A stretch of DNA of 64,000 nt, from positions 47,754,130 through 47,818,129 of the forward strand of contig OW388297.1 in assembly GCA_936450465.1 (NCBI GenBank), given 5' to 3'. The DNA is from Gibbula magus. Its lineage: Eukaryota; Mollusca; Gastropoda; Trochida; Trochidae. The notes below the pieces were generated by a model, which was given only the letters and a program-made list of their open reading frames with translations, searched no databases and was not told the origin of the DNA. Below, in pieces: positions 1 to 12,030 of the stretch (position 1 is its first letter; each line of letters starts with the position of its first letter). The position numbers were made by a program, and so were the translations under genes.

Positions 1-218
1 TTTATTTACAGTTTAAATTCTTTTTGATGAGATGGATTTTGATCAGATTTTATCTAGACATTCACAAACTGGTGAAAATTTTCAGAATTATTTGATTTTT
101 TAAAATATTAACAATATGCAACTTTAATACAAAGCTTGTTATTGTTTGAAATGTTTGACTTCTTGAAGTGATAAGATCTGTGTTATTTTGAGTGGTGATT
201 TGTCAAACTGTATATCCT

Positions 219-320
219 CATGCAAGTTCGTCCTGCAGGTCTGATCCTAATCAGCTGTCAGAACTGTATACTTCTGCACTCCAGGCTGTATTGGACAAAC
301 ATGGACCTCTGAAAACATGC
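219..320 (+). mobile_element. LINE reverse-transcriptase fragment (degenerate)
   Basis: Translation over about 35 codons includes SELYTSALQAVLDKHGPLKT. This resembles the segment between the endonuclease and reverse transcriptase of Jockey/CR1/RTE-type LINEs, where a 'LYN..L..LLDKHAPLKT' stretch is common. That resemblance is family knowledge recalled without a search. No endonuclease or polymerase domain follows: the open frame runs into a different repeat at about 355. It is therefore a short dead remnant. Confidence 0.55.
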
Positions 321-354
321 AGGCAAGGGATAGATGCCTGTGTCATCATGAACT

Positions 355-432
355 TAAAAGGAGGGTTCTATCGGGGTATTTTTTGTGGAAACGAAATTCC
401 AGGGGATATTCCCGTTTACACATATATGCTAT
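355..432 (+). repeat. Dispersed repeat, copy A
   Basis: This stretch matches the reverse complement of 8983-9056 over about 70 bases with few differences. Shared blocks include GGGGTATTTTTTGTGGAAAC and ATTCCCGTTTACACATATAT. A short related piece (TTTCGTTTCCACAAAA) occurs near 5179. It is non-coding and probably part of a non-autonomous transposon. Confidence 0.7.
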
Positions 433-2229
433 TAATACATGATTAAAAACATCGTCAAACTGAAATATATTAATGAAGTCAATACGTTGATGACTTTACA
501 TTTCACAACTTGATAAAGACAGGCGCACATTTGTTGAAAAATAAAAACAATGAGAATTGAAGCCATTCATTGGCACTGCGAGTGGGGAAAACTTCGCTAC
601 GACCTAACAGCATAGTGTTTATTAGTTTTATGATACGTCATTTGTTACTATGTGAATGTTATATCAGTGTATATGTTTTATTATTACAAAAAATTAAAAT
701 TGGGTTAAATATAGCGTGTTTACATTTCAAGAAATGTCAAAAATCCAAGATGGCGGATGCTGCCGATCGATCGGTGATAGAACTTTCCCTTTAAGGACCA
801 CAGTAGCAATGCTCAAACACCTTCTTCTGACTTCTTCTCATGACCTAAAAGCTCCAGAATGTTGAAATATTGTGTACATGAATCCACAGGAGCTACACCC
901 CTTAAAGAATATTTTTTACTTCTTTTGAAAACTGAAAGCTGAACTCTTTTAATGAGATCATGATTTCTTAGAGTCACTTCAGGTATCTGACAGTTTGAGA
1001 GGAGGATTTCATTGACTTCACATCAGGAATTATTGTATTTCTTGAATATGAAAGAATCCTAAATTTTATTTGGATACTAGCTATGTCTAATTAATCTGGC
1101 CCTATTCATCAACCCTTTACATGTGGGTTTTGTGACAAATATAGGACTATTCCCTAGATTATTATCACTTGTCTTGTTGGAATTAATCAAGCAGTAAAAG
1201 TGTTAATGTTTTCTCTCCAGTATACACTATCAGGCAAAAGAAAGGCCTACCTGGTACATGATTTTTTGTTAAGATATAAAATGAAATAAGTTTTAGTATA
1301 TGATTAATGACAGTATCCAAGTTAGGCTGAAACAAATATGACAGTCCATAGAAATTGTGGGATCCAGAAAAAGTGTCATTCCATTCAATAATTTTAAGAA
1401 AAACACTTCCAATGAAGACAGCTACTTCCTGGTTGATTCACTTTCGCACCGTGACCACGTTTATCTGCAGCGTCACCATCCCTTCATACGAGTGCATGCC
1501 TGTGTTGTTGCTCTTGGTTGTTCGTAAATCAGTTTGAAATGTCATTAAGCACTGATCATAATGAACTGCTACCCATGTCTCATTTAAACAATTGCCATTC
1601 TTCTGTAAAAAGTTCTGAAATTATATGCAGAAATGGTGCAATTTCATAATGTTATATGTTAATAACATGTTCTTTATAGTTTTTACAAAATCTGCCAAGG
1701 TATCTGGCTTCTTTTGCCTGGTAATGTAGTGCCAAATAAACATATGTTGCCAATTAATTAAATTGCATGTTTTGTACCAATATCTTTTGGTGTACCGGAT
1801 ATATTGCCCTATCTTACTAATTTGATAAGAGCATGTTGGCTGAATTTCAAGAAATAAATCTTTATGGTCTTTAAATTTATTTTACTGTTAAGATGAGCAG
1901 CTTGTTGCAACATTGAATGATACTGATATGTGTTATGAATGGTATTATTTATCTACATATGAACAATGGTATTGCAATAAAAATTGACAATTGAACTTTA
2001 TAATGTAAGGTTTTCATTAGGGTTTAAAAATATTTATGTTTTACATGTTTGCTTGTATATATATATATGTGTGTTAGGTAATAGATAATAATAATAAAAT
2101 TTATGGATATACTGATGCTTTTTTGTGTGAATCCATTCTCACATTTGTTAATTTTGACAAATGCAGTTTTGTTTTAGGCAAATTGCACCAGTGTTTCCAG
2201 TACATGTAAGATAGGTTTTCAGATGCAAT
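433..2229. other. Non-coding, no supported gene
   Basis: AT-rich sequence with only short chance reading frames. Around 735-795 there is a 'CAAGATGGCGG ... GCCGATCGATCGG' stretch that looks like a decayed repeat. I see no splice-bounded exon here. Confidence 0.5.
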
Positions 2230-2234
2230 GTGTT

Positions 2235-2790
2235 TCCATGTTTCAGATTGTGTAACAAAGTCAATACAAAGATTTGTCTATTGTATTGAATACAGTATAT
2301 TTAAATGTATCACTTTATCCCTCTATGTTTCAGATGTTCTTACAAAATGATACAATGTAAAATATGTCTTTTGTATTGGTATAAAATATCTGACATTGTA
2401 TCACTATATGCCTCTATCTTTCAGATATGGTCTTACAAGTGATACAATGTCAGATATGTCTTTTTTGGTGTAAAAGAAGCTTCGATTTTCATTTTATGTT
2501 TCAGAATGTCGTAAATTGTACAGTGTAATAGATTAATTTGGTTATAAAATATATTACTTACTGTTTCAGATGGTGTAGAATTTTTTTTTAATTGTGATTG
2601 AGGTTTCTGTTTTCACCTTTATCACACTTAGCTTCAGATGATGTAGCGAAGAGATTGATTTGAATGTTTAGTATATTGGTATAGAATATATGCAAATCGA
2701 TTACACACATATATTTACATATATGAGTTTATATTGCAGATGGTGTTACAAAGTGATACATTGTAATGGTTTTCCTGTAACAGTGGGTGT
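2235..2790. repeat. Diverged tandem array, unit of about 100 bp
   Basis: About six or seven degenerate units each carry a version of TGTTTCAGATGGTGT followed by ACAAAGTGATACAATGT and an AT-rich spacer ending in GGTATAAAATAT. Examples start near 2240, 2330, 2420, 2500, 2566, 2632 and 2735. Units differ by substitutions and indels, so the array is old. The recurring TTTCAG resembles a splice acceptor, but no open frame follows it consistently. Confidence 0.65.
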
Positions 2791-5660
2791 GATAACACAA
2801 AACAGCACCCCAGGTAGGTGATATTAATTACTTTAGTCCTTTCTTTATATTTCTTGGTACTCGTCAAAATGGTCACAACCTGAGCAAGTTCATGTTATAA
2901 AATGTTGAATTAATTGCAGACTCTATATGAATTGATTCTGTTAACCGAAAAAACACATTAAAACAAGTTATGTTATTTAACAAAGGTATTAATTTCATAT
3001 TTTGAATGGTATACTTTAAAATATTTATGTTTTACATTTACAGGTGTTTTTATCAATAAGGAAGGTTATCCCTTTATGAATTATATTTTTGTGATGAAAT
3101 GTATGAATGAAATAATGGTTTTCTTTTGAAACATGATTATAATATTGTTAGAATGTAATAATTATTGCTTATTGAATTAACCATAAATAATAATTTTTAA
3201 ACCTACAAAATTATTTTTAAAACTCTGACTGAAAATCTCAAATCTCAAATCTCCAGACTGCACACACTTAAAGATAGTGCACCTGGAATGAATAAATTGG
3301 GAATATCAACACAGACATTTAGGTAATGTCAGTCAGTTAAAATGTCTTTCAGCAAGCCAAGGGAGGTAAATCTGCTGCTACTGTCGGAGTTACGCTAGAT
3401 AGACTTATCATTACTCTTTACTCTTCACTGATGCAGTGTTTGTGAATTAAAAAATCATCTGTCAGCATTTAAATCAACATGTAGCTTCAAACTGATCCCT
3501 GGGTTTATCAAAATCCTAAAACCAATGCAAACAGACTCAGTGCTGGTCAGTTTTGGATTTGGTTTTGGCCCTATGCTAGACACTAGACAGGCAGCTATGT
3601 TTAACGTGCAGTTCTGCCTGTGGATGTATGAAAGCTGAGCGCTTTTTGATGGATACCAGCAAGTGCTCTGACTATTTCTGTATCTGTTTGCTGAGATAAC
3701 AGGTCCTCCTTTCTCCAGACAATAGAAGTGATATAACTCATTCTGAAACATCACAACAGTTGCAAACAGTTTGATAGAATAACTTGGTGTCACTGGAATG
3801 AGTGCCAAGTATTTGAGGTTCTATGGTTGTTGGTGTCTCTTGATGATGCAGGCTTTCTTCTTTGTATGGCTGTTGCATTTTGTGAAAAAATGTGTAACGT
3901 TCCCTTTGAATAGGTGTTTGATGATTGAGCTACCGGGGCCAATTGTGTAGGTTTCATTGTCATAGATGTCTGGTGATACTTGTGCAGACTTTCTCACTGT
4001 TTTAATAGAAAAGTTGTTCTCAAGTTCTTTAGGCTCCTTTGCAATATAGGTGTATGTATGGTGATAGAAATGCAGACTGTATCGTCCACAGCTATTTCAA
4101 ATGAAACTTGTAATATAATGTTTATATCTGAAAAAAATATTGAAAAGCAGCCTTTATTTACATATATCATAAAACTCCTTTCATAAAATTACATTTCTTA
4201 CAGTCTCCTTTTCAATATTTAATAAATGGCAATATTTTATGAATAAATACTTTTTTCAGAGGTTGAGTGTATGACTAGAAGCTAAGTTCTAATGAAATAT
4301 CATATGTAGCACTTGCAGCCACTTGGATTAATGTGAATGGTGTAACTTGTAAAGCTGAAAGTGGCCGTAACGATAGGAATCAAGGGTGGGTGAGGGTTGC
4401 TGATCTGTTGACTGTAAGAGGGGAGGAGGATTGACGTTACCATGGAGAAGTTATCTCCATCCATGAGAAGAATTTTATCAGTTGCAGACATGAGACTGTG
4501 GAGAAATTTGTTTATCCCACTTGCTGGGATTAAATTTGTCATGGATATCTTCTGGTCTTACCATGTCTTGAGGTCTTGATAACGGGGATCTGTACACCTT
4601 TACTCCCCCCTTCTGGATCCACCACATGATGTGGCTTAAAATTGAAACTCAAAGGAACCCATATTGTAAAAGACAGTAGTACCAGTCTGCTTTTACACTA
4701 TTGCTACTGCATGATTAAAACACTGTGCATTGGGAACTTAAGAAACTATCTTTTTATAATCTTATTGTAACATGATTTCGGTGTATCCTTGTTTCTGATT
4801 GGTTGATTTGCCTATGTTGAATGACAATGAATACCCGCAAATTACTTGGGGCGAATCACCGCGAACATATACATCATGTTCACAAGATCCGGCCCGACTC
4901 AAATTTTTTATTTTCTATTTCTCTTAATATGTGCCCCTTATTCAAATTTGACAGGTAGCATTGTCATTTTCTAACGTGTGTATAGTAGTATAGGTAACAA
5001 ATAACTCTCAAAATTCATTAACTAAAATGTTTCAACTAGTAACGCCGTCGGTTTTAAACTAAATTTGCGGGTGTTGAATAGCAATGAATCCCGGAAATTT
5101 TACAAACGCAACTATTTATCTTATAAATGATAATTAAAAGGCATAAATACAGAAAAAGGTATATCTCCTAGAATATATTTCGTTTCCACAAAACATCACC
5201 TTGATTATGAAGGTCTCAAAGGCTATGCTGTAAAGCATAGGGTAAATCATAATAACTACCTGTATAATATTCTACTAGAGTAATTACAACTTAAAAGTGA
5301 GAATCTTTGTTTATGGTATTCCTGAGGTGTAAAATATATCAAATGCTGTGAATTTCATTTTCAAAATAAATCACCTAAATTTACATCTAAAGGTTTGTAT
5401 AGGTATCGTTCAATGTGGTACATGCTTTTAAGGATTTTAGAGTTTCTTGGAACTTCACAGACCAGCTGTTAATGGATTGATATCATATGGTATATTTAGA
5501 TCTGATAAGATAAAAGTATATTTGATTTGAAAATATATTAAATAATTATCACATTATATAAAATAAATGCCACAGTATAAGCAAGACATCTGGAAATAAT
5601 TTCTGGGAAGCATGTGCAGTTCATCAGGTTAAATCCAATTGGTTGAGAGTGATTATAAAT
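2791..5660. other. Non-coding, repeat remnants only
   Basis: No convincing gene. At 4820-5110 an ATGAATACCCGCAAATT stretch is echoed by an inverted block near 5060 (AAATTTGCGGGTG) and a direct echo near 5075, which suggests a decayed transposon. The minus-strand frames at 3455-3808 and 4300-4542 show no recognisable domain and no splice context. Confidence 0.45.
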
Positions 5661-7217
5661 CAGGTACGAAGGAATCAGTCATGGATGGAGTCGTATCTCA
5701 GTGCCACAGTTTAACCCAGAATTCCATTCCCAACCTACAACACATGGCACTCTTTGAAATTCAATCTCCATGGAAACAGTAAAGTTTCTTGAAGGAAAAT
5801 ACAGATTTCCTGCTGATACACCCCCAAAATAACCTGGGAGAGAGTTGATCCATGGGCGAGATATAATTAGCAAATGGGATGTAGATAATGTATACATATC
5901 AGAGTATACAACTTCCTCTTCTGTCAAACCCCAAGTTTTTCTGGAAACATTCAGTTTGATCTTGTAGGTCTGATGATGTTGGAACACTGATCTTGGCTGC
6001 TTTTCAGCGTAAGTTGCAGCCAGTGCTAATTGTGGACACAAGAGGTTACTGGCTTTGGTTCTATTTCATGTTTTTCAGCTTCAGGCTCTGTACCTGTAAT
6101 AAATCTCTCCTCCCTTTCCTCATAATCCCCCTCCCCCCTCCCTCAGAATAGTCTCCAGTTGTGGAAGGAGTGCCAGTCGCTATTCTTGTCCCGCCTACCT
6201 TGTTTCAAGTGGCTGGCTGACTCTGAGGCAAACATTATGCCAGTAGCTCTGTGATTGCTTGTTAAGAGAACAGGAAATATCCCAAGCCACTTAGAAGTGA
6301 TTTTCAGGGCATATAATATTCTCAACATTGTTTTTAAATCATCATAACAGATTTATTTGTGGATTTTGTGAAGAATTTGGACATGCTTGTGTGAAATGAT
6401 TTATCTGGAAATCTGATGTTCCTTGGTATGTGAAGAGGTTTGAAAATAGAAAGTAAAATGTTTTTTCCCAGTATCTTGGAACCCGTTCAAGAAGCAGGTG
6501 TCTGATGTTTCCTAGACTTCGAGAGACTCGTAAGGAACCTCGTTACAGTAATTAGTGACCAGGAACACTGATTGAAGTGACAGCGACACACTGAAGTTTG
6601 TCCAGTTCATGCATCAGGCAGTTCCTGGATTCTTCCGGTCTGACTGTGTTTGGAGATCTTACCAAGCTCTGGATATATTCAGTCTGTATGGATGTCCCGA
6701 TCATTCCAGGGCTACTGTTCAGTGCCACGGTATATGATTGAGTGCTGCATTGTATTCTGGAGGATTGTTCAGTTACCATATAAACTTATACTGTGAAAAG
6801 AGTTGACACTACAGTGCTTTAGAGTAGAGTGTTTGTGTGTAATCCAGGAAGTGTGTGAATATATATAACAGACTTTTTAACCTGTATGTCATATTACTGA
6901 GGATTTGGAAACCAGTCCTACATGTGTTGTCAACAATTTTGATTTCATGAACCACTGCAATTTCTATGACCAATATTTGTGAGCACAATTTGGGAAATAT
7001 TTGCTGTGTTTATTGACATCCAAAGCATATTTCCAAAGAGTTTTTATATCTACATGTGATTCAGTTTAACTTCTTGGAAGTCAAAGCAAGAGGTAGATTT
7101 GTTGATATCAACCATATTCCATGAACCATTGCACATTGTTAATGACAAACTAACAATGTCCACCCAGACTGATAAAGCAAGGGCTGCTTGTGACTTACCG
7201 GTATATGTAAATTTGTC
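5661..7217 (+). promoter_or_regulatory. Likely upstream and 5'UTR region of the first alternative exon
   Basis: Somewhat less AT-rich than its surroundings, this lies directly 5' of the candidate first coding exon at 7218. No TATA box or other core element can be pinned down. The antisense frames here (5679-6041, 6143-6328, 6552-6779) have no recognisable domain. Assignment as promoter or leader sequence is inference from position only. Confidence 0.25.
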
Positions 7218-7289
7218 ATGGTAACCAAGCTGCCCAAGCCTTTACGAAAGATCTGGAAAATGCTCAAATGTGTTCGTGACAAGATTAAG
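7218..7289 (+). CDS. Alternative first coding exon A of the giant-exon gene (24 codons)
   Basis: An ATG in good Kozak context (G at -3, G at +4) opens a 24-codon frame beginning MVTKLPKPLRKIWKML and ending ...RDKIK exactly at AAG|GTAAGA, a strong splice donor. An in-frame TGA lies 27 bases upstream, so this ATG is the first in frame. The exon ends in phase 0, and the giant exon's acceptor at 35186 is also phase 0, so joining keeps the frame. The peptide is short, very basic and potentially amphipathic (Lys, Arg, Trp, Leu), as in membrane- or nucleic-acid-binding N-termini; that function is only a guess. The implied intron is about 28 kb. No transcript evidence is available, and short exons with good donors can arise by chance. 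Confidence 0.5.
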
Positions 7290-7735
7290 GTAAGATATAG
7301 TCGGAGGAAAAGTATTTGTCTGTAAGTTAACCATTAACCTACGTGATATTGATTCCAGTATAGCCAATCTAGACTGTAGTAAATCTTGGATAATTATGTC
7401 TCCTCCCGAAGGGGGTTGAGGTTCCGTTGGCGATGGCGTTCCCATTGTTTCTGGAGCATACCTCCAAAACTACTTTTAAAGGGTAGGTTTGTTTCCGGAG
7501 CAGATCTATAAAACTATGTGACCTATCCTCAGCAAATATTGTACACTACCTCCCGATATCATAAAAATTGGTGTTGGAACTTTTTATACTAAATTATGTT
7601 CTGTTTCCATGTCTTTTAGAAAAGTAATAACTGAAATTGAATTGAGGGAAGGGGGAGACATCTGTTTTTACGAGTAAAAACACCTTCTAGATTCCTTTGG
7701 TATTAACCATTTGTAATTATAATATTTTCAGGATA
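7290..7735. other. Intron sequence
   Basis: Follows the donor at 7290. No exon-like open frame was seen. Confidence 0.4.
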
Positions 7736-8600
7736 CAGGGTTCATACAGGTCATGGAATCCTGGAATGTCATGGAATTTCAAAATTTCCTGAAAGGCCAG
7801 ATGGGCTTATAGCATGGCATGATGTCTGGCATCCTTCCGTCCATCCGTCCATCTGTAAACTTTTCGCTTTTTCAACTTCTTCTCCAGAACCAGTGACTCT
7901 AGCGAGCTGAAATTTAATGTGCAGACTCTTTGGTCTAGGGGGATTATAAATTGTAGATTTGGTGACCCTGTGCCCCTAGACAAAGGCCTCGCTGGCCTAA
8001 AAACCTATTTTCATCTTCCACTCCGGAACGGGAAAAAAAAAAAGGCTGAAAAGTTCTGTGCAGAATCTTTAGCCAATAGATATTCTGTGACACCAAGTAA
8101 GGGCCTCACAGGCCATGACCTAAAAACCTATTTTCATCTTCTTCTCCAGAACAAAAGGACCAATGTTTCAGGAATCTTTATACTTGGACAGCCAATTTCC
8201 TTAAAATGTAGTTTGAAGTCATGGTTTCTTTATGCACTGACACTAAACTATTTTGTTGATCATGGAATTTTTCAAGGTCAAATGAAGGAATTTAAACTTT
8301 TATATGGAGAACAATCTGTGTCAGTCTTCAACAAGAAACAATATAAATCCTGATGAGCTACAGAGCTCATGGCTCTATTTTTTATTTCTTGTGAAATTTC
8401 TGTTCATTTATTAATTTTCCCTTCTTGTTTTAACTAAAAGAACATACAAAATAATAAATACGGGTAAGAATAATATAGTTATCGATCAACATTCTGTGTT
8501 GCTTTAACCATGTTAGGTTTGTCATGGAAAAATTGAAGCATCCTTGAAAAACCATAGAAAAGTCGTGGAATTTGTGTGGTCTACACGTGTATGAACCCTG
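7736..8600. mobile_element. Non-autonomous DNA transposon, CAGGGTTCATACA termini
   Basis: The left end begins CAGGGTTCATACAGG and the right end finishes GTATGAACCCTG, a terminal inverted repeat of about 12-13 bp starting with CAG as in hAT-like elements. A six-base AGGATA/AAGATA flank could be an imperfect target-site duplication. Inside are two diverged copies of a roughly 150-bp block containing ACCTATTTTCATCTTC and CTCCAGAAC, plus a CCGTCC-rich stretch at 7835-7855. The 144-codon frame at 7919-8353 lies wholly inside the element, shows no transposase motif and is treated as chance. Confidence 0.7.
8341..8385 (-). repeat. Dispersed GAGCCATGAGCTCTGTAGCTC motif, copy 1
   Basis: The reverse complement contains AATAGAGCCATGAGCTCTGT followed by AGCTCATCAGG. 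A close copy lies at 27500-27545 in plus orientation. It is embedded in the 7736-8600 element and marks a shared mobile family. Confidence 0.6.
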
Positions 8601-8689
8601 AAGATAGACAATGGCCTGTCATGGATCGTTCCCTTTGCTAATCATCCCCCACCACAACAAAGTTGTCAGGGGATATAGCAATGACCTTC

Positions 8690-8812
8690 ATCCGTCCATC
8701 CGGGTTTTGTTTACGGGCCAGAACACAAAAACTGGGAATTTTGAAGGGGGGGGGGGGGGGGGGGGTCCAGTCTCCTCGACCCCCCCTGATCCGCCACTGA
8801 GGCCTAGTTTAA
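8690..8812. repeat. Poly-G repeat, partial copy of the GGATCCGCCACTG element
   Basis: A run of more than 20 G residues at 8745-8766 is followed by GACCCCCCCTGATCCGCCAC TG, which matches the right end of the intact element at 29394-29554. The left terminal repeat is not recognisable. Homopolymer length is likely variable or assembly-sensitive. Confidence 0.6.
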
Positions 8813-8982
8813 TAAAACTTGGTATGTGGAACTTTTATCATGTGTAGATGTGTTTTGGTGGCTTTTAATCTTTTTTGGACTTCTATTTTTAGCCATTTCC
8901 ATAAACAAAGCTCCATTATCAGTCATCAAAGTATTACACTCATTAATATCTTCCAATTGTAATGTGTTTTAATCATGTATCG

Positions 8983-9056
8983 ATAACATATATGTGTAAA
9001 CGGGAATATCGAATTTCGTTTCCACAAAAAATACCCCGTAGAACCATCCTTTTAAT
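8983..9056 (-). repeat. Dispersed repeat, copy B
   Basis: Inverted copy of 355-432, sharing GTAAACGGGAATATC and CCACAAAAAATACCCCGTAG. The two copies differ by only a few substitutions and small indels. Confidence 0.7.
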
Positions 9057-10785
9057 GATAACATGCATGCAGTTGGTCAAGGATGAAAAACATTCCATTA
9101 TCTAAAGGAATGTCTGGGTCATTTAATTTACTTGGACCCAAGTGTTCTATGGTCCAGATCTTTTTATTTCATCATTCATACATTGGTTATATATCATTAT
9201 ATATCTGTTATTTCAGTTGAGTATATAAAGGATGCACTGTACAATATATGTATTTACATTCTTGCAATTTAATAAATGATGATAATGTTTCAATTATCTA
9301 CAGACATCTTTGTTAGGCCATTTTGGCTTTCTTGTTTGATAGCAGGGTGGAGATAATTATCATGTGGGAAAAGTTAAAATTATGTAAAATATATTTGACT
9401 TAAGTTGCTATTTCATAACCTTCCTTTGATGCAGTGTTTTATGAAATGAAAGATATGAGAATATTTGTATGATATATTATCAAGTTCATCTTGGGATGGA
9501 GTTTATCAGTAATTGTCATCTTGTGTCATCCGTTTATTTATGATGAATTAAATTCATGGCGATAAATGTGCATCCGTTGAATAAGGCTCTGTGCATATGT
9601 TTAATTACTGAAACTAAACTAAATTATCAAATGTCAAATGTTGTGATTTGACTGATAAAATGAAAGTGGACATGTTGTTTTATGAAGTATCAGCACCTAT
9701 CCAGATGCAATAAGAGAGAGAGTGTGAGGGTTTCAGAAATCAGGATAGTGTTGACGGATTGCTTATGTATAGTCAATGTTTTTTTTCTCCTTTAGAGCAA
9801 AACCTTATCTGATGGTTGAATCATTTTGGTTGAATATCTGGCTACTGAAAGTCATCTGGCATTGTTCCAGATATAAGGAGCATATAGTCACAAAACATTC
9901 TTATTCTCCCTCTAAAGTAACAAGAGTCATCAGAAGATGGCTCTTAATGGTCCATAAACAGTTCATCTGAAAAGGGATAAACTCCTATCTCTTTTTCTTA
10001 CGCATGCATTTTGGAGAGGTATCGGTAGAAATTTCAAAATGTGGAAAATATGAACAACTTGGCAATGGGATTTTATCCCCATGCCATGCCAGTATTGTTA
10101 TTGGTGTATTTTTAGTACTCGGCTCAAAGTGATTATAATTATTTAACATTTATGATACAGAGGTACAAAATACAGAAAATACTTGTTTATGTCCAGTCCA
10201 TACAGAAACTAAATTTATTTCAAGCACTTAAACTTGCCTTTGGATCTGCATTATGCTTATGTATTACAGGCTGATAACCACTGTCCAGGCTGTTGTAACC
10301 ATGAGCACCAGAACCCATGTGCAAGGGAGATAAGCAGTGTAGTCTTACTCATACACTTGTGCTACCACTTCAAATACATACAGTTTGATTTGCTCTGAGT
10401 TCAAATTTACTTGAATACATATACATTACATTAAGTTATTCCTTTAAAGATTTAGACCATCAGCCTGAAAGGACTGACAGGCTTTTGGTATATGGTATGG
10501 CATGGTATCAGTAAATGTGTTCAACATCTTCGTGCCACTTGAACTAAATCTGTACAGGTAGTGACGAGTACATGTATTAGTTAGAGTTAGTGACTCTCTG
10601 ACAACATCTTCCAGAAAAGTTGCATTTTCATTCTTATATGTACCAGTGCCAGTGACTCTAAAAAGAACTTTAAATATTAAAAATAAAATAATATCTCATG
10701 AAAATCAATTATATATATTTTTAAATATGTAGTGATTTGGGGAGATTGGCTATGAATATATGAACTGATTTTATATTCCTACTGA
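9057..10785. other. Intron sequence, no supported gene
   Basis: AT-rich, with short chance frames only. A GGTATATGGTATGGCATGG stretch near 10487 loosely resembles the reverse complement of the CCAT-rich array at 55 kb. Confidence 0.4.
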
Positions 10786-10899
10786 ATGGATGGATTGTGT
10801 ATAATCAGTCATTTTTTCAAGAAATATATTTTTATTTGGTCAATCAAATATAAACCATGGGTTTGGCTCGACATAGCATATAAATATTCTTTTAATAGC

Positions 10900-11420
10900 T
10901 TTATTTTCATTTTGCATTGGAATATTACTTTAATAAGTGTAAAACCACTGAGATGGACCAATTCACAGGATTTATTACTTGTTAACAAAGGGAATACAGA
11001 TAGTCCACCCCCAGAATATTTCAGGATCTTCGGGTTAAGGGCCCCAGATTCTATTGTTTATAAACTTTTTAAAAAAATTACCATACTGTTTATTTGAGAA
11101 TGAAGTCTAAATTCTGTGATGCTGAAATAAAATCGCTCATTCACTTATATGAATGCAGATTTGCCAAAAGGTTGTGGCAGGATCTACTAGAATGGATTAA
11201 AAATTAAACAGACACTGATTTGAAATTAAATGCAGAAAGATTTTTCTTGGATTCAAAGAAAGAAGGAACAATGTTCTGAATTTCCTCTTTATTTAAAGGA
11301 AATAATACATTTATTCAAAACAAATTGGCAAAACTGCAATACAACTATCAACTAAATAATCAAATGCATATCAACAATGCAAATTTGATCCTTTTGTCAC
11401 ATTTTGGTCATGTTTTTGGC
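10900..11420 (+). pseudogene. Degenerate LINE ORF2 C-terminus
   Basis: Reading across 11098-11400 gives FCDAEIKSLIHLYECRFAKR followed by LWQDLLEWIKN. This fits the Cys/His segment near the C-terminus of L1-type LINE ORF2 proteins (C-x-E...-H-L-x-x-C...-W). Stops at 11206 and 11278 interrupt the frame, with more LINE-like residues beyond. The 103-codon frame at 10786-11097 directly upstream may be part of the same relic. No reverse-transcriptase catalytic motif is visible, so the element is dead. Extents are approximate. Confidence 0.55.
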
Positions 11421-11870
11421 CACAACCTATTCAATTAGATAATATTTGACTTGCTATACTTACATTTACTTACCGTACATTAGCTACATGTGAAAATGCT
11501 GTACCCATATCAAAAAGAAAAGTGATAAAAAAAAGTCTATTGAAGTCTGTTGGATGAAGTACTGCATCCTTCATGAAGTTCTTCCGTCTAAGGTATCACC
11601 ATCAGATTGATGGTGAATTTCACATGCTGATAAATGGTGACATGTTTATCAATTACATAAATAACCACAATCTTCTGAACTTGTTCCATGTGAAAACATA
11701 AGACCTGTGTTGTAGGATAATTATTGTATGTTTATGACAATGTAGACAACATGTATCTTGAATATCACACGCTTGACCTTTCCGATATTTCATTTCTTGT
11801 GAATATCATGTTGTGAGGATCTAGCAGATCTAAAGGGATACTCTGACTATGGGAACATCGTACAGATGAA
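11421..11870. other. Intron sequence, nothing recognised
   Basis: AT-rich, with no gene, repeat or RNA that I can support. Confidence 0.4.
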
Positions 11871-11877
11871 ACAACAG

Positions 11878-12030
11878 GTTAGGATCCAGAATTTTTTCAA
11901 AGGTGGGTGGGGGGATTCACTCACTGAAAAAGTGGGGGTTGACCTTTGGAGTCCATCAAATTTACATGCTAAATTTTTACGGAGGGAGGGTGGGGTCCCA
12001 ACCCCCTGACCACCCGCCATCACTCCTCCT
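11878..12030. repeat. Decayed copy of the GGATCCGCC poly-G element
   Basis: Contains AGGATCCAGAATTTTTTCAA, then G-rich stretches, then GTCCCAACCCCCTGACCACC. The order matches the intact copy at 29394-29554, with many substitutions and no clear terminal repeats. Confidence 0.55.

Noticed and set aside
5679..6041. Minus-strand 120-codon frame
   Set aside because: No recognisable domain, no conserved context, and it lies antisense in the presumed leader region of exon A.
7919..8353. 144-codon frame
   Set aside because: Entirely inside the CAGGGTTCATACA element, no transposase motif, spans two internal repeats.
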